The position numbers and the translations under genes are program-made. The notes under the pieces were generated by a model. That model searched no databases. It worked only from the letters and a program-made list of their open reading frames with translations, and was not told where the DNA came from. From Thioalkalivibrio sp. AKL19 (GTDB taxonomy: Bacteria; Pseudomonadota; Gammaproteobacteria; Ectothiorhodospirales; Ectothiorhodospiraceae), in assembly GCF_000420165.1 (NCBI RefSeq), contig NZ_ATUK01000011.1:286543-350542 (forward strand): a stretch of 64,000 nt of DNA, in the 5' to 3' direction. Positions 56,518 to 64,000 of this stretch are shown piece after piece (position 1 is the first letter of the stretch; each line of letters opens with the position of its first letter).

Positions 56518-58104
56518 TTGGGAACCGACGAACGCAATCTGCAGGGACTGGTCGCGCAGCTGGCCGAGCGCCTGGCGGGGGCGGGCCTGCACGGGCGCAT
56601 CGGCCTGGAGAAGGAGACCCTGCGCGTGGGGCCTGAAGGCTCCCCCGCCCTGACGCCGCACCCCGCGGCCCTTGGCTCGGCGCTGACCCACCCCTACATC
56701 ACCACGGATTACTCCGAGGCATTGCTGGAGCTGGTGACCCCGCCGTTCGAGGACGTGCGCGAGACCCTTGGCTTTCTGCACGACCTGCAGGCCTTCGCCG
56801 CCGCCAATGTGGGCGACGAGACGCTGTGGTCCACCTCCATGCCCTGCGTGACCGCCGACGACAATGCGATCCCGGTGGCGCAGTACGGCACCTCCAACGC
56901 CGGACGCATGAAGACCGTCTACCGCATCGGACTGGGCCATCGCTACGGGCGCAAGATGCAGGTGATCGCCGGGGTGCACTTCAACTATTCCCCGCGTCCG
57001 GAGTTCTGGCCGGCCCTGGCCGATGTGTCGGGCGAGACGGATGGTCGCGCCTTCCGCGACGAGCGCATGATGGGGATGATCCGCAACCTGCTGCGCTTTG
57101 GCTGGCTGGTGCCGTATCTGTTCGGGGCCTCGCCGGCGGTGTGCAACTCGTTTCTCGAAGGCCACGGCGCGGTGCTCGAGGACTTCGACGACGATACGTC
57201 CTATCTGCCGCATGCCACCAGCCTGCGCATGGGTGATATCGGCTATACCAACCGCAAGGAGGCGGATACCGGTATCAAGGCGGATTACAACTCGCTGGCC
57301 GGCTATGTCGATTCGCTGCGCTGCGCGATCAACACGCCCAGCCCCGAGTGGGAGCGCATCGGGGTAAAGGTGGATGGCGAATACCGCCAGTTGAACGCCA
57401 ACATCCTGCAGATCGAGAACGAATACTACTCCACGGTGCGCCCGAAGCAGCCGCTGGAGCGCTTCGAGAAGCCGACCGATGCCCTGGAGGCGCGTGGCAT
57501 CGAGTATGTCGAGTTGCGCTCGGTGGACATCAATGCCCAGCACCCGCTGGGGGTGGACGAGACCCAGCTGCGCTTTCTCGAGGTGTTCGCGCTGACCTGT
57601 CTGTTGCAGCCGAGCCCCTTGCTGGGCGAGGGCGAGCTGGACGCGATCGACCGCAACCTGCTGGATGTCGCGCACTACGGGCGGCGTCCGGGTCTCGAGC
57701 TGCGCCGCGAGGGCGAGGGCATTGCGCTACAGGACTGGGCCCGGGAACTGCTGGCGCTGATGCGTCCGGTGGCCGCGATCCTCGATCAGGAGCTTCCGGG
57801 CGACCCTTATCGGCGCGCGCTGAGCGAACAATGGGGCAAGGTCGAGCAGGCGGACCTGACGCCTTCGGCGCGCATGCTGGAAGACATGATGGCGCGCGAG
57901 GAGGGCTTCTACCGCTATGCGAGCCGGCTGTCGGCCCAGCATCGCGAGGCCTTCCGCTTCAACGGGCCGCTGCCGCGCGCGGAGACCCTGGAGGCGCTGG
58001 CGCGCGAGAGCCTCTCCGGGCAGGCGGACATCGAGGCCGCCGATATCCTCGATTTCGATGCCTTCCTCGCGCGCTATTTCGACGGCACCCTGCGCACGGG
58101 TTGA
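56518..58104 (+). CDS. gshA: Glutamate-cysteine ligase
   Basis: A 528-residue proteobacterial-type GshA that joins glutamate and cysteine to give gamma-glutamylcysteine, the rate-limiting step of glutathione synthesis. I chose the TTG at 56518 because the protein N-terminus (LVAQLAERLAGAG) and the conserved GLEKETLRVG start soon after. TTDYSEALLELVTPPF, STSMPCVTADDNAIPVAQYG and VHFNYS segments match E. coli. A YVELRSVDINAQHPLG segment is also typical. The next gene is a glutathione-dependent reductase. gshB is not in the window. Confidence 0.96.
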   Translation: MGTDERNLQGLVAQLAERLAGAGLHGRIGLEKETLRVGPEGSPALTPHPAALGSALTHPYITTDYSEALLELVTPPFEDVRETLGFLHDLQAFAAANVGDETLWSTSMPCVTADDNAIPVAQYGTSNAGRMKTVYRIGLGHRYGRKMQVIAGVHFNYSPRPEFWPALADVSGETDGRAFRDERMMGMIRNLLRFGWLVPYLFGASPAVCNSFLEGHGAVLEDFDDDTSYLPHATSLRMGDIGYTNRKEADTGIKADYNSLAGYVDSLRCAINTPSPEWERIGVKVDGEYRQLNANILQIENEYYSTVRPKQPLERFEKPTDALEARGIEYVELRSVDINAQHPLGVDETQLRFLEVFALTCLLQPSPLLGEGELDAIDRNLLDVAHYGRRPGLELRREGEGIALQDWARELLALMRPVAAILDQELPGDPYRRALSEQWGKVEQADLTPSARMLEDMMAREEGFYRYASRLSAQHREAFRFNGPLPRAETLEALARESLSGQADIEAADILDFDAFLARYFDGTLRTG

Positions 58105-58125
58105 GCACCGCTATACCCTTCGGTT

Positions 58126-58169
58126 TTATCGAATCGTTGAGCCCATTTAACGCGCTTTTTGTTCGATAA
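58126..58169. promoter_or_regulatory. Inverted repeat in the gshA-yqjG gap
   Basis: TTATCGAA (58126-58133) and TTCGATAA (58162-58169) are exact reverse complements 28 bases apart in the 140-base AT-richer gap ahead of the reductase gene. The pattern suits a dimeric regulator site or an inducible promoter region; the second half overlaps a possible -10 (GATAAT). Confidence 0.45.
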
Positions 58170-58244
58170 TTTCGATGGGATGATGGTGTTTGAAACTCGA
58201 CCCGCTCGCTGCCCCGTCAGGTGGCGCTGCACCCGGAGGTATCC

Positions 58245-59261
58245 ATGAGTCTTCTGATCAACGGCGAGCTGCGCGAGGGCTGGCTGGACGAGGAATCCGA
58301 CGAGAACGGCGAGTTCGTCCGCCAGGACCAGCAGTACCGCAACTACGTGACCCCCGATGGCTCCGCGGGCCCGCTGGGCGAGGGTGGCTATCCGGCCGAA
58401 TCCGGGCGCTACCACCTGTACGTCTCCTATGCCTGCCCGTGGGCGCACCGTGCGCTCATCCTGCGCCGGTTGAAGGGGCTGGAGCCACACATCGGGCTGT
58501 CGGTGGTGCATCACTACATGGGCGATGCCGGGTGGTCGTTCGATGACTGCGACGGTTGCACCGGCGATCGCGTGCACGGCTCGCGCTACATGCACGAGCT
58601 CTATACCCGCACCGACCCGAAGTACACCGGCATCATCACCGTGCCGGTGCTGTTCGATACCCGCACCGACCGGATCGTGAACAACGAATCGGAAGATCTG
58701 GTGCGCATGTTCAACAGCGCGTTCGATCACATCACCGGCAACACCCTGGACTTCTACCCCGAGGACCTGCGCGGGGAGATCCATGCGGTCAACGAACGGG
58801 TGTACGAGAACGTGAACAACGGTGTCTATCGCTCGGGCTTTGCGACCACGCAACAGGCCTACGACGCGGCCTGGGACCGTCTGTTCGAGACGCTCGACTG
58901 GCTGGAGGAACGGCTGGCGCGCCAGCCGTTCCTGGTCGGAGACCGCCTCACAGAGGCCGACTGGCGGCTGTTCACCACGCTGGTCCGCTTCGACCCGGTC
59001 TACTACAGCCATTTCAAGTGCAACCGCCAGCGGATCATCGATTTCCCGGCGCTTTCGGCCTATCTGCGCATGCTTTATCAGCGGCCGGGCGTGGCCGAGA
59101 CCGTGCGCATGGACCACATCAAGGCGCACTACTACGGCAGCCATCCGATGCTGAATCCCAGCGGCATCGTCCCGAAGGGGCCGCTGATCGACTACACCCG
59201 GCCGCACGGCCGCCCCCTGGGCGACCTGCCAGCGGCGCTGCGGAACGCCAACGAAACGTGA
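58245..59261 (+). CDS. yqjG: Glutathionyl-hydroquinone reductase (Xi-class GST)
   Basis: A 338-residue thiol transferase that reduces glutathionyl-hydroquinones. The catalytic Cys64 is in YACPWAHRALI (the CPWAH motif of Xi-class GSTs), and the N-terminal GELREGWLDEE and later TVPVLFDTRTDRIVNNES and EADWRLFTTLVRFDPVYYSHFKCN are family features. GGAGGT precedes the ATG. Its place directly after gshA is functionally sensible, since it uses glutathione. No quinone ring-cleavage genes are near. Confidence 0.94.
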   Translation: MSLLINGELREGWLDEESDENGEFVRQDQQYRNYVTPDGSAGPLGEGGYPAESGRYHLYVSYACPWAHRALILRRLKGLEPHIGLSVVHHYMGDAGWSFDDCDGCTGDRVHGSRYMHELYTRTDPKYTGIITVPVLFDTRTDRIVNNESEDLVRMFNSAFDHITGNTLDFYPEDLRGEIHAVNERVYENVNNGVYRSGFATTQQAYDAAWDRLFETLDWLEERLARQPFLVGDRLTEADWRLFTTLVRFDPVYYSHFKCNRQRIIDFPALSAYLRMLYQRPGVAETVRMDHIKAHYYGSHPMLNPSGIVPKGPLIDYTRPHGRPLGDLPAALRNANET

Positions 59262-59292
59262 CGGTCGTTAAACTGTTGGGAGGTTCAACCGT

Positions 59293-59313
59293 GGCCCGGC
59301 TACATGCCGGGCC
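59293..59313 (+). terminator. Hairpin downstream of yqjG, weak terminator candidate
   Basis: GGCCCGGC and GCCGGGCC form a perfect eight-pair stem around TACAT, 32 bases after the reductase stop. Only GCATTCG follows, with no T run. It also lies 25 bases before the RND adaptor start, so it could be a leader structure instead. Confidence 0.35.
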
Positions 59314-59337
59314 GCATTCGTGTCGGGGGAAAGGCAA

Positions 59338-60444
59338 GTGAAGGCGATAGGCGGGTTCCTGGGGCTGGTCCTGGTGGTGGCGATTGTGGCTGCGGCCTGG
59401 TTTGCGTTCGGCCCCGAGGATGGCGCCCGTGACGAGGGAGGCGATGCCCCCGCCGCGTCCCAACGCGACGACCGCACGCCAGTGCGCGTCAGCGAGGTCG
59501 CCCCGCGCACCTTCGAGACCATCGTCGAATCCCTGGGCACGGTGGAGGCCAACGAGTCGGTGGTGGTGACCGCGAGCGTGACCGAGCGCGTGGTCGAGAT
59601 CCTGTTCGATGATGGCGATACGGTCGAGGCTGGCGACGTGCTGGTTCGCCTGGACGCCGACGAAGAACGCGCGGCGATGCGCGAGATCCGCGTGCAGGTG
59701 GACGAGGCACGGCGGGAGCTGGAGCGCGTGCGCGACCGGGTGGCCGATGGCGTGGTCACGCAGCAGCAGGTGGACCAGCAGCGTTCACGGCTGAACGAGG
59801 CCGAAGCCCGGCTGGCGGCCGCGGAGGCCCGGGTCGCAAACCGGGTGATCCGGGCGCCCTTCTCCGGCCGTCTGGGGCTGCGCCAGGTCAGCCCCGGTTC
59901 GCTGGTCAGTCCAGGGACCGTGATCGTCGAGCTGGATGACGTGTCGGTCGTGAAGGTCGACTTCGCCGTGCCCGAGCGCCACACCGCGGCCATCCATCTC
60001 GGTATGGACGTGCAGGGGCGCAGCGCGAACGGCGAGTTCGCGGGGCAGGTCGCGGCCGTGAGCAACCGTCTGGACGTGGCCACCCGTACCCTGACCGTGC
60101 GCGCCCTGGTGGAAAATCCCGACCTATTGTTGCGCCCCGGCATGCTGGTGAACATCCGTCTGCCGCTGGACCCGGTGGAGCGCCTGGCCGTTCCCGAGGG
60201 CGCCATCCAGCAGGTCGCCGACCAGCACTTCGTGTTCCAGTTGCGCGATGACGGCACGGTGGAACGGGTGCGCATCCGCATCGGTCGCCGTGACCCGGGC
60301 TTTGCCGAGGTCCTGGACGGCCTGGAGCCGGGGGACACCGTGGTCTCCGAGGGCGTCTCGCGGGTGCGTGACGGGCGCGAGGTGCGCGTCCTGCCCCCGC
60401 GTGCGCCGGAAGGCAATAACGGAGAGGCCGGGGACGGGGCATGA
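59338..60444 (+). CDS. RND efflux periplasmic adaptor, system 2
   Basis: A 368-residue membrane-fusion protein. The GTG at 59338 is preferred because GGGGAAAGG precedes it and it opens a signal-anchor helix (residues ~2-24). Lipoyl half-motifs are VVVTASVTERVVEILFDDGD and VIRAPFSGRLGLRQVSPGS; a long alpha-hairpin lies between. There is no lipobox, unlike system 1. The permease gene overlaps its stop by four bases (ATGA). The pattern matches MexH/VexE-type adaptors, but no substrate is assigned. No TolC is linked. Confidence 0.88.
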   Translation: MKAIGGFLGLVLVVAIVAAAWFAFGPEDGARDEGGDAPAASQRDDRTPVRVSEVAPRTFETIVESLGTVEANESVVVTASVTERVVEILFDDGDTVEAGDVLVRLDADEERAAMREIRVQVDEARRELERVRDRVADGVVTQQQVDQQRSRLNEAEARLAAAEARVANRVIRAPFSGRLGLRQVSPGSLVSPGTVIVELDDVSVVKVDFAVPERHTAAIHLGMDVQGRSANGEFAGQVAAVSNRLDVATRTLTVRALVENPDLLLRPGMLVNIRLPLDPVERLAVPEGAIQQVADQHFVFQLRDDGTVERVRIRIGRRDPGFAEVLDGLEPGDTVVSEGVSRVRDGREVRVLPPRAPEGNNGEAGDGA

Positions 60445-63400
60445 TCATCTCCGATGTCGCCAATCGCCGCCCGGTGCTGGCGATTGTCTTCAACCTGCTG
60501 CTGATCACCTTCGGCCTGATCGCCTACGACAGCCTGCCCCTGCGCGAGTACCCGGACGTGGACCCGCCGGTGGTCACGGTGGATACCATCTACCCAGGGG
60601 CCAGCGGCGAGATCATCGAGCGCGAAGTCACCCAGCGCATCGAGGACCGCATCGCGGGTATCGAGGGGATTCGCTTCATCCAGTCCTCCAGCGAGGATGG
60701 CCGGTCGCGCATCACCATCGAATTCAACCTCAGCCGCGACATCGACGCCGCGGCGAATGACGTGCGCGAGGCGGTCAGCCGCGTGCTGGGCGACCTGCCC
60801 GACGAGGTCGATCCGCCCGAGGTGACCAAGGCGGACGCCGACGCTAACCCGATCCTGTGGTTGAACCTTTCCAGTACCACGATGGATGCACTGGAGCTGG
60901 CGGACTACGCCGAACGCAACCTGATCGACCGGCTTTCGGTCGTGGACGGCGTGGGGCTGGTGCGCCGGGGCGGCGCGCGCAGCTACGCGATGCGCATCTG
61001 GGTGGACCGCGAGGCCCTGGCCGCGCGCGAGTTGACCGTCACCGACATCACCGATGCCCTGCAGCGGGAGAACGTCGAACTGCCGGCCGGACGCCTGGAT
61101 TCCCTGGAACGCGAGTTCACCGTACGCGTGGAACGCCAGTACCGCACCCCCGAGGACTTCGCCGGCCTGGTGCTCAAGCGCGGGGAGGGCGGGCAATTGG
61201 TGCGCCTGGGCGATGTCGCCGAGGTGAATATCGGCGCGGATACCGAGCGCAGCGAATTCCGCGGCAATGGCGAGGACATGATCGGGCTGGGGATCATCCG
61301 CCAGTCCAACGCCAACGTGCTGGAGGTGGCCAATGGCGTGAAGGCGATGGCGGCCACCCTGCAGGACTCCTTGCCGGAGGGTACCTCGCTCGTCACGACT
61401 TATGACGAATCGGTGTTCATCGAGGGGGCGATCCGCGAGGTTTACATCACCCTCGCGGTGGCGACCGCCGCCGTGGTGTTCGTGATTTACCTGTTCCTGG
61501 GCAGCTGGCGCGCGACCCTGATCCCGGCGGTGACCGTGCCGGTGGCGATCACCGCGGCCTTCATCGGCATCAGTCTGTTCGGATTCTCCGTCAACCTGCT
61601 CACCCTGCTGGCGCTGGTGCTGGCGGTTGGGCTGGTCGTGGATGACGCGATCGTGATGCTGGAGAACATCCACCGGCGCATCGAGCGCGGGGAGCCGGGC
61701 CTGCTTGCAGCCTATCGCGGAGCGGGCCAGGTCGGGTTCGCGATCGTCGCGACCACATCGGTGCTGATTGCGGTGTTCGTGCCCCTGGCGTTCCTCGACG
61801 GCACGGTGGGCCAGCTGTTCACCGAGTTCGCCATCGCCATGGCTATTGCGGTGTTCTTTTCCAGCATCGTGGCGCTCACGCTGGCGCCGGTATTGTCCGG
61901 GCGTCTGATGCACAAGGGCGATGACGAAACCGGTGCGGCCCGCTATATCGGTCGTGGCTTTGCCGCGCTCGAAGCCGGTTACGGGCGCGTGCTCGCCACA
62001 GGCCTCAAGGGTTCGTGGCTGGTGGTGCCCATCCTTGCCGTAGTGCTGGGCGGCGCCTGGTACCTGTTCTCCGAGTTGCCCGAGGAATTCGCGCCGCAGG
62101 AGGATCGCGGGTCCTTCTTCGTGCTGGTGGACGGTCCCGAGGGTGCGAATTTCGAATACATGAGCCGTCAGATGGCCGAGGTCGAGGCGCGTATCCAGCC
62201 GCTGATCGAGGACGGTCCGATCCGCCGGGCGCTGGTGCGTACGCCGCGCGGCTTCGGCGGTTCCGAGCTCATGAACAACGGCTTCGTGATCGCGATCCTC
62301 GACCACTGGGACGATCGTGATGTTTCCGGGCAGGAGGTGATCGACGAGATCCGCGGAATCATCAACGAGATGCCCGGGGTGGAGGCGCGCGTGGTGATGC
62401 GTCAGGGGCTCTCGCGCGGCCGCGTCGGCCCGCCCGTGCAATTCGTGATCTCCGGCCCGGACTATGACCAGCTCGAGGAATGGGGCGAGATCATGCGCGA
62501 GGCCGCCGAGGGCATTGACGGCCTGACCCGGGTGGACCTGGACTACGAGCCCACCCAGCCCCAGCTCAATGTGCGCCTGGACCGGGACCGGGCCGGAGAC
62601 CTGGGCGTTTCCATGCGTGATGTTGGCCGCACGCTGGATATCGTGCTCGGCGGGCGCGACGTCACCACCTTCGTCGACCGCGGCGAGGAGTATGACGTGA
62701 TCATCGAGGGGCTGGCCGACCAGCGCCGGACGCCCGGAGATATCGACAACCTCTACGTGCGCTCGAGCTCCGGTTCCATGGTCCCGTTGTCCAGCCTCGT
62801 GACCTACGAGGAACAGGCCGGTCCCTCCTCGCTCGAGCGATACAATCGCTCGCGCGCCGTGACGCTGACCGCCGGGCTGCGTGACGGCATGACGTTGGGC
62901 GAGGCCCTGGACGCCCTGGACGCGAAGGCGGCCGAGCTGCTTCCGGCCGAGGCGGGGATCGACTACAAGGGCGAGTCGCTGGACCTGCGCGCGGGCTCCG
63001 AGGCGATCCTGTTCGTGTTCGCGCTGGCCCTGCTGGTGGTGTTCCTGGTGCTGGCGGCACAGTTCGAGAGCTTCGTGCATCCGTTCGTGATCATGCTGAC
63101 CGTGCCCCTGGCGGTGGTCGGGGCGTTGATCGGCCTGACCGTCACCGGGCAGACGCTGAATATCTACAGTCAGATCGGCATGGTCATGCTGATCGGCCTG
63201 GCGGCGAAGAACGGTATCCTGATTGTGGAGTTCGCCAATCAGCTGCGTGATCGCGGGCGCGACTTTGATACCGCGATCCTCGAGGCCGCGCGCATGCGTC
63301 TGCGGCCGGTCCTGATGACCGCGCTGACCACCGTGGCGGGTTCGATCCCGCTGATCCTGGCCTCCGGTCCGGGCGAGGAGACGCGCTTCGTGATCGGGGT

Positions 63401-63599
63401 GGCGGTGTTCTCCGGCGTCCTGTTCGCCACGCTGTTCACGCTGTTCGTGATCCCGGCGGCCTACCGCCTGGTCGCCCGCGGCACGACTTCGCCGCTGGCG
63501 ACGACCCGCCGCCTGCACGACCTCGACGCCGAGGTCGAGGATGTCGATGGCGAGCGCCGGGGTGCTCGCTCCACTACTGCCCCACGCGCCGAACCCTGA
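60441..63599 (+). CDS. RND efflux permease, system 2 (HAE1 type)
   Basis: A 1052-residue inner membrane RND transporter. The fourth-helix proton-relay motif VVDDAIVMLENIHRRIERG has both Asp residues, and the tenth helix has the usual Lys (GLAAKNGILIVEFANQ), so the relay is AcrB-like. RKSF-type loops, the YPGASGEIIEREV porter motif and an EEFAPQEDRGSFFV stretch are present. It is coupled to the adaptor by ATGA. Likely exports organic compounds or drugs. A repeat-like non-coding tail follows. Confidence 0.93.
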   Translation: MIISDVANRRPVLAIVFNLLLITFGLIAYDSLPLREYPDVDPPVVTVDTIYPGASGEIIEREVTQRIEDRIAGIEGIRFIQSSSEDGRSRITIEFNLSRDIDAAANDVREAVSRVLGDLPDEVDPPEVTKADADANPILWLNLSSTTMDALELADYAERNLIDRLSVVDGVGLVRRGGARSYAMRIWVDREALAARELTVTDITDALQRENVELPAGRLDSLEREFTVRVERQYRTPEDFAGLVLKRGEGGQLVRLGDVAEVNIGADTERSEFRGNGEDMIGLGIIRQSNANVLEVANGVKAMAATLQDSLPEGTSLVTTYDESVFIEGAIREVYITLAVATAAVVFVIYLFLGSWRATLIPAVTVPVAITAAFIGISLFGFSVNLLTLLALVLAVGLVVDDAIVMLENIHRRIERGEPGLLAAYRGAGQVGFAIVATTSVLIAVFVPLAFLDGTVGQLFTEFAIAMAIAVFFSSIVALTLAPVLSGRLMHKGDDETGAARYIGRGFAALEAGYGRVLATGLKGSWLVVPILAVVLGGAWYLFSELPEEFAPQEDRGSFFVLVDGPEGANFEYMSRQMAEVEARIQPLIEDGPIRRALVRTPRGFGGSELMNNGFVIAILDHWDDRDVSGQEVIDEIRGIINEMPGVEARVVMRQGLSRGRVGPPVQFVISGPDYDQLEEWGEIMREAAEGIDGLTRVDLDYEPTQPQLNVRLDRDRAGDLGVSMRDVGRTLDIVLGGRDVTTFVDRGEEYDVIIEGLADQRRTPGDIDNLYVRSSSGSMVPLSSLVTYEEQAGPSSLERYNRSRAVTLTAGLRDGMTLGEALDALDAKAAELLPAEAGIDYKGESLDLRAGSEAILFVFALALLVVFLVLAAQFESFVHPFVIMLTVPLAVVGALIGLTVTGQTLNIYSQIGMVMLIGLAAKNGILIVEFANQLRDRGRDFDTAILEAARMRLRPVLMTALTTVAGSIPLILASGPGEETRFVIGVAVFSGVLFATLFTLFVIPAAYRLVARGTTSPLATTRRLHDLDAEVEDVDGERRGARSTTAPRAEP

Positions 63600-64000
63600 T
63601 CGCTCGGGGTTTCGTGGTGCCGGCTCCGGGTAACTGTCGGCGACGGCCGTGGCTAGGCCTGGTTCGTCGTCGGTGTTTACGTGCTTTTGTCTGGCCGCCT
63701 GCCACTCGCTCTCTCGCGAGCGCACCGCGAGGTCCTTTCTTGCTTGCCCAAGAAAGTACCCGAAGAAGGGCACCCGGATTCCGCCCGGGAACCTCGCTCC
63801 GGACGTGCTGGGCCGGCGGCGCTGAACTCGCTACGCCTGCGGCTTCGCTCAGACATCCAGCGCCCCATGTCTATTGTTAACTGGCCGGCCCATCACGCCC
63901 TCCGCGAGGGGCTTCATACGGGAGGAGAAGGTCACAACAGACGGTATCCCGTAGGGTGCGGTTGAGCGCAGCGAAACGCACCGTTCCCCACGTCGTGCGA
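63600..64000. other. Non-coding tail with intergenic repeats
   Basis: No gene is credible in the last 400 bases. Features seen are the inverted repeat CTTTCTTG/CAAGAAAG (63735-63742 and 63749-63756), part of a long intergenic motif that recurs in gammaproteobacterial genomes, and an imperfect palindrome GGTGCGGTTGAG...AAACGCACC at 63955-63982, which resembles a widely dispersed intergenic repeat. These mark the end of the RND unit. Confidence 0.6.

Noticed and set aside
59268..63773. A 1501-codon open frame on the minus strand opposite the second RND pair
   Set aside because: Composition is rich in His, Gln, Arg and Gly from reverse-strand GC bias and matches no family; both RND genes on the plus strand have all expected motifs.

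Overview
This 64 kb window is GC-rich, densely coded chromosomal DNA from a free-living gammaproteobacterium. The best guess is a halophilic or haloalkaliphilic member of the Ectothiorhodospiraceae (Thioalkalivibrio/Ectothiorhodospira-like). That placement is inferred from the adjacent glycine/sarcosine and sarcosine/dimethylglycine N-methyltransferase genes (de novo glycine betaine synthesis), from many acidic proteins, and from families such as PpsR, Bpt, MetH and the proteobacterial GshA. No rRNA, tRNA, CRISPR array, intact insertion sequence or prophage was seen.

Layout. 1-95 and 92-640: end of a retropepsin-like protease/UUP1 membrane protein operon. 758-3953: ppsA-ppsR. 4048-8095: YggT, DUF4426, a TauE/SafE-like exporter, TerB, a QueC-like PP-loop protein with a small partner, and a YrfG-like nucleotidase. 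8113-10273: an unknown secreted protein, nudE and cysQ. 10291-15683 (minus strand): purH-purD-glgP. 16177-17840: the betaine-synthesis pair, followed by bpt (minus strand) and metH, which regenerates methionine for the methyl cycle the pair depends on. 22710-26613: PH-domain and membrane proteins, a GNAT-nitrilase fusion and a response regulator with a coiled coil and a membrane tail. 26714-30757: dienelactone hydrolase, HDOD protein, two tandem Slp lipoproteins and a quinone reductase. 30794-30964: a large imperfect palindrome. 31011-35667 (minus strand): a TraB-family protein and an IMPase/cyclase/lipoprotein operon. 35764-38000: DUF3301-oxyR and a diguanylate cyclase. 38264-41970: a YheS-type ABC-F protein, an isolated small gene with its own promoter and structured 3' region, and a FliL-like/MtfA pair. 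42095-47549: a protein with EF-hand-like motifs and a first RND efflux pair. 47593-56321: envelope proteins, two DUF302 proteins, and a five-gene minus-strand cluster (methyltransferase, 98-aa protein, DUF302, unknown secreted protein, TlpA thioredoxin) behind an AraC regulator. 56518-59261: gshA and a glutathionyl-hydroquinone reductase. 59338-63599: a second RND efflux pair. 63600-64000: non-coding DNA with repeat-like palindromes.

Themes. Osmoadaptation (betaine synthesis, methyl cycling, possibly the retropepsin operon), thiol and oxidative-stress handling (oxyR with both redox cysteines, gshA, YqjG-type reductase, TlpA), second-messenger signalling (GGDEF, class III cyclase, HDOD, response regulator) and envelope/efflux functions dominate. 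The most promising undescribed material is the methyltransferase-DUF302-TlpA cluster with its embedded perfect hairpins, the autonomous 98-aa gene at 40285, the FliL-like/MtfA pair, and the palindromic element at 30794-30964. All functions are inferred by reading the sequence; no database search was run.
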